Of a stretch of DNA of 64,000 nucleotides, positions 61,197-64,000 are shown piece after piece. Made by a program: the position numbers and the translations under genes. Each line of letters starts with the position of its first letter. Position 1 is the stretch's first letter. This DNA is from Chloroflexota bacterium (GTDB taxonomy: Bacteria > Chloroflexota > Limnocylindria > Limnocylindrales > CSP1-4). A model generated the notes under the pieces. The model was given only the letters and a program-made list of their open reading frames with translations, made no database searches and was not told the origin of the DNA. The stretch covers positions 62,001-126,000 of the forward strand of contig JAHBUZ010000012.1 of the NCBI GenBank assembly GCA_019637815.1, written 5' to 3'.

Positions 61197-62876
61197 CTAT
61201 CGACCCATCAGCAGCAGGGACGCGACCACGATGACGCTGGCGAGGACGCCGATCATGAGCGGCACGCCGAACCGCGCGAACGTCCTCGTCGTGTACCCGC
61301 CGGGGCGCATCACCATGAGGTTGCTCTGGTGGCTGAACGGGTTGATGAACGTGAACGAGATGCACGTCCCGATGAGCGCCAGCACGACCACCGGGTCGAT
61401 GCCCAGCTCGGTGGAGATGCCGAGGCCCACGGGCGTCAGGATGGACGCGGCCGCGGCGTTCGTCACCAGGTTGGTCATGATCGCCGTCGCCACCGCGAGC
61501 ACGATGACCACGAGCAGCACGTTCCCCGCTGAGAGCGTGCGCACGCCCTGGGCGAGGACATCCGCCAGGCCACTCGACACGACGATCGATCCCAGACCCA
61601 CGGAGCCCGCGAGGATGCCCAGCACGTTCCAGTCCAGGGCACGACCCGCGGACCCCGGGCTGAGCACCCTGGTGAGGACCATCAGGATCGCGCCCGCGAA
61701 CGCGGCGAGGGCGATGGGCGCAAGACCGACGGAAGCGCTCACGATGACGCCCACGAGGATGGCCAGCGCCACCCACGTCTTGCCCGGCTGGGGCACTCGG
61801 CTGGCGGCGTCCTGCCACAGCGCGATCGACTCGTTCGAGCGCATCGAGGCGATGCCATCGCTCGTGACATAGCAGGTCTCGCCCGGCTCCAGGACCGTCT
61901 CGTGGAGCGACCGCGTGGTGCGTGCGGCGACCACCCGCAGGCTGCCGTTCTCGAACTCGTGGAGCGTGCGACCCTCACCCGACTTCACCGTGGCCGCGTA
62001 CAGGCGCTGCGGGGACAGCCCGAAGAGCGGGCTCCCCCAGAGCGCTGCGACGCCCGCCTCGGTGGCGGTGAACACGAGGACATCGTCCGCGTGCACGATC
62101 GCATCCGGCTCCACGAGGACGCCCCAGCGGTCGATGGCCACCAGCTCGTACTGCTGGGTCGCGGCGACGCCCAGCGAGGACGCCCGACGTCCGTGGATGA
62201 GGGCGTGTCCCGAGACCGGGATCTCCACGCGCCACTCACGGGAGGCGTCCGTGGTGGCTGCCTCGCCCCGCAGCAGATGCGGCGCCGTGAGCGCGATGAC
62301 CAGCCAACCCGCCAATGCCACCGGGAGCGCCACGGGCGCGAACGCGAGCATGCCCATGTCCACGCCACTGCCGCCCGCGATGCCGGCGATGAGCAGGTTG
62401 GAGCTCGTGCCGATGAGCGTCACCGAGCCCGCGAGCGTCGTCACATGGGCGATGGGCAGCAGCACGGCGCGCGCCGGGATGCGTCGGGTCTGCTCCAGCT
62501 CGCGCGTCGCGGGGATGAGCATCGCGACCAGGGGCGTGGTGTTCATGACGCCCGATGCCACGCCGATCGGCAGCATCAGGCGTCGGATCGCCTGCGAGGC
62601 CGTGTGCGTCGTCGAGAGCAGCATCCACGTCGCCCGCGTCACCACCCCCGTGGACACGATGCCCTTGGCGATGACGAGCATCGCGCCCACCGTGATGACA
62701 CCCTGGTTGCTGAGTCCCGCGAACAGCTCCTCCGGCGTCACGATGCGCAGCAGCCCGGCGATCGCGAGCCCGGTGCCCAGGGCCAGGATGGGCGGCACCC
62801 GGCCGGAGGCCATCGCGACGAGCGTCCCGATGACGATCACCGCCGCCGCGATCATCGTCCAGTCGTCGGTCGTCAC
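61197..62876 (-). CDS. SLC13/DASS-type anion transporter with RCK_C domains
   Basis: 559 residues from GTG 62876. About eleven membrane helices in two halves; the first half has GVMNTTPLVAMLIP and TLIGTSSNLLIAG, the second NLVTNAAAASILTPVGL and FINPFSHQSNLMVM, the paired Ser-Asn-Thr type anion and sodium sites of the family. Between them lie two TrkA-C (RCK_C) domains (residues about 215-370), a layout found in bacterial putative sulfate or dicarboxylate transporters. Closeness to the sulfonate-type operon makes sulfate import attractive, but it has its own transcription unit. GGATGGGGGC-type purine run precedes the GTG. Confidence 0.9.
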   Translation of the reverse strand: MTTDDWTMIAAAVIVIGTLVAMASGRVPPILALGTGLAIAGLLRIVTPEELFAGLSNQGVITVGAMLVIAKGIVSTGVVTRATWMLLSTTHTASQAIRRLMLPIGVASGVMNTTPLVAMLIPATRELEQTRRIPARAVLLPIAHVTTLAGSVTLIGTSSNLLIAGIAGGSGVDMGMLAFAPVALPVALAGWLVIALTAPHLLRGEAATTDASREWRVEIPVSGHALIHGRRASSLGVAATQQYELVAIDRWGVLVEPDAIVHADDVLVFTATEAGVAALWGSPLFGLSPQRLYAATVKSGEGRTLHEFENGSLRVVAARTTRSLHETVLEPGETCYVTSDGIASMRSNESIALWQDAASRVPQPGKTWVALAILVGVIVSASVGLAPIALAAFAGAILMVLTRVLSPGSAGRALDWNVLGILAGSVGLGSIVVSSGLADVLAQGVRTLSAGNVLLVVIVLAVATAIMTNLVTNAAAASILTPVGLGISTELGIDPVVVLALIGTCISFTFINPFSHQSNLMVMRPGGYTTRTFARFGVPLMIGVLASVIVVASLLLMGR

Positions 62877-63067
62877 GCCCCTCGCACGCCCCCATCCGCA
62901 GGCACATCAACACGCGCCGGATGCGCCTCGCCATCACTCGCCGCCGGTCGCCGTCGTTCCCGTCGGTCGACACCGGGATCCGGTCGGACCCGCCGGGCCG
63001 ACACAGCGGTGGCGCGGGTGCACCGCCGCGCCGAGCGCAGCATAGTCGGCTCGACCGGGGTGGCGGT

Positions 63068-63131
63068 GGACGCTCCCGGTCGCGGCGCCCGAGCCCGGCC
63101 GGGGGACGCTACCGGTCGCGGCGCCGAGCCC
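63068..63131. repeat. Direct repeat spanning the propeller gene stop
   Basis: GGACGCTCCCGGTCGCGGCG at 63068 recurs as GGACGCTACCGGTCGCGGCG at 63104, 36 bases apart. The single base change creates the TAG stop of the minus-strand gene in the second copy. Confidence 0.7.
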
Positions 63132-64000
63132 TGCCGCGGACGACGCGCCGCTCCACGTCGAACAGCTGCACGCGACCGTCCACGGTCACGATCACCAGCG
63201 ACGTGACCCTGGGCCCGCCCGGCTCGGGGAGCGGCACGATCCGGGCGATGCCGGCCCGGAGTCGAGCGAGCGCCCGGGTCCGTGACGTCCCTCCCGGGTC
63301 CTCGACCATGAGCAGTCGGCCGTCCGGCAGTCCGACCAGGACCACCTGCTCACCCGAGCCGTGCAGGTCCGCCGAGGCCAGGGCCAGCGCGTCGAACCCA
63401 TCCGCGAGCGACCGGCTCCACAGGACGCGACCGTCACGCGCGTCGATCCCGTCCAGCCGTCCATCACGCCGGCCGGCGACGAGCATCCACCGTCCATGGC
63501 TCCTCGCGATCACCGCGTCACCGGTGGCATACCGCCAGAGCGGTGCCTCCAGGCGCCAGCGGCGGCGTCCAGCGAGGTCGAGCAGCTCCATGCCGTGGAT
63601 GCCGTTGGCACGCAGGATGGCCATCCTGCCACCGGCGAGGAAGGGTCCGACGATGGGCTGACCGTAGGCCGCCGTCCAGTCGCGGCGCCAACGGACGTCC
63701 GGCGTGGTCGCCGATGGTCCCCCATCGACCGGGCCACCATCGACCAGGTGCAGCACACCATGATCGTCGAGGACGACGAGCGGCGTCTCGTCGATCGTGG
63801 CGCAGGCGGGCGCATGGAGATACGCGCCGGCCTTCAGTCGCCAGCGCAGCCGTCCATCCGCCTCGCGCACCTCGGTGGCCAGCGTGTGGGTCCCGGTGCG
63901 CAGCGTCAGGAGCGCGCCGCCGTCGGTCATCCACTGGACCGGCCGGTCGAGCGGCGCATCGAGCGTCACGGCCGCGATCTCGTCGCCATCCTCCCGCTCC
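63109..64000 (-). CDS. Beta-propeller protein (PQQ/FG-GAP-like), 5' truncated
   Basis: Visible part 296 residues; the frame remains open to the right edge (EREDGDEIAAVTLDAP precedes the GTG at 63969), so the gene starts outside. Repeating blades resemble PQQ- and FG-GAP-type repeats: GDEIAAVTLDA, RLRWRLKAGAYLHAP, TPLVVLDDHGVLHLVDGG, WMLVAGRRDGRLDGIDARDGRVLW and GSGEQVVLVGLPDGRLLMVEDP. Likely an extracytoplasmic scaffold; no catalytic residues known for such proteins. The basic C-terminus RRVVRGRARRRDR is unusual and arises at a direct repeat. Confidence 0.65.
   Translation of the reverse strand, partial: EREDGDEIAAVTLDAPLDRPVQWMTDGGALLTLRTGTHTLATEVREADGRLRWRLKAGAYLHAPACATIDETPLVVLDDHGVLHLVDGGPVDGGPSATTPDVRWRRDWTAAYGQPIVGPFLAGGRMAILRANGIHGMELLDLAGRRRWRLEAPLWRYATGDAVIARSHGRWMLVAGRRDGRLDGIDARDGRVLWSRSLADGFDALALASADLHGSGEQVVLVGLPDGRLLMVEDPGGTSRTRALARLRAGIARIVPLPEPGGPRVTSLVIVTVDGRVQLFDVERRVVRGRARRRDR

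Overview
The window is GC-rich chromosomal DNA (by eye about two thirds G+C or more) with densely packed genes and no rRNA, tRNA, prophage or insertion sequence that I can recognise. The gene content (VWA-domain membrane proteins, ELWxxDGT-repeat protein, MalFGK-type and polar amino-acid-type ABC systems, LigD, a PAS-GGDEF-EAL protein, a GAAC-N4-GTTC type SOS box) fits a free-living, probably aerobic, high-GC bacterium. My best guess is Chloroflexota of the Limnocylindria kind, with Actinomycetota as the alternative; this is inference from style, not from a marker gene. A recurring feature is a -10 hexamer of form TAnnnT placed 6-10 bases before the start codon with no Shine-Dalgarno, which indicates many leaderless transcripts. 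Operon-internal genes more often carry GGAGG-like sites or ATGA/GTGA/TGATG overlaps.

Layout. 1-7.3 kb: a pair of VWA-type membrane proteins (first one cut by the window edge), a lipoprotein, a SpoU/TrmH methyltransferase and, convergent, a DUF234-type AAA ATPase whose promoter lies against three AT-rich 16-bp repeats. 7.3-8.3 kb: a radical SAM protein of the SplB/Rv2578c kind under a near-perfect LexA box. 8.3-20.4 kb: a carbohydrate locus. A leftward operon encodes GntR/UTRA regulator, amidohydrolase, SIS isomerase, LacC-like kinase and class II aldolase; a rightward operon encodes solute-binding protein, two permeases, ATPase and an (alpha/alpha)6-type glycosidase-like protein; a PfkB kinase follows. 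A GACGTCCGGAYGTC palindrome occurs both at the regulator promoter and at the kinase promoter, which ties them into one regulon. The enzyme set resembles aminohexose/tagatose-6-phosphate catabolism.

20.5-35.5 kb: adenosine deaminase-like protein, ELWxxDGT protein, TetR regulator, alpha/beta hydrolase, LipA, 2-oxoacid dehydrogenase E2, a six-PAS GGDEF-EAL protein, an exonuclease/endonuclease/phosphatase-family protein, malic enzyme and dihydrolipoyl dehydrogenase. 35.5-47.7 kb: PlsY, a small membrane protein, NnrE, MutY, a bifunctional penicillin-binding protein, an Ldh2-type dehydrogenase with L-2-hydroxyglutarate oxidase, a Phd/VapC-type toxin-antitoxin pair with its own operator, and LigD in the order phosphoesterase-ligase-polymerase.

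47.7-52.3 kb: a polar amino-acid type ABC transporter, an XRE regulator with a degenerate nuclease-like C-terminus, and an 860-bp non-coding stretch full of short repeats in two orientations, the least explained part of the window. 52.3-64 kb: DHA2 MFS exporter, VOC protein, DyP peroxidase, then a sulfur block (MetY-type sulfhydrylase, CoA-binding protein, SsuBAC-type ABC transporter preceded by a leader with a terminator-like hairpin), a 22-bp tandem repeat, a SLC13-type transporter and a beta-propeller protein cut by the right edge.
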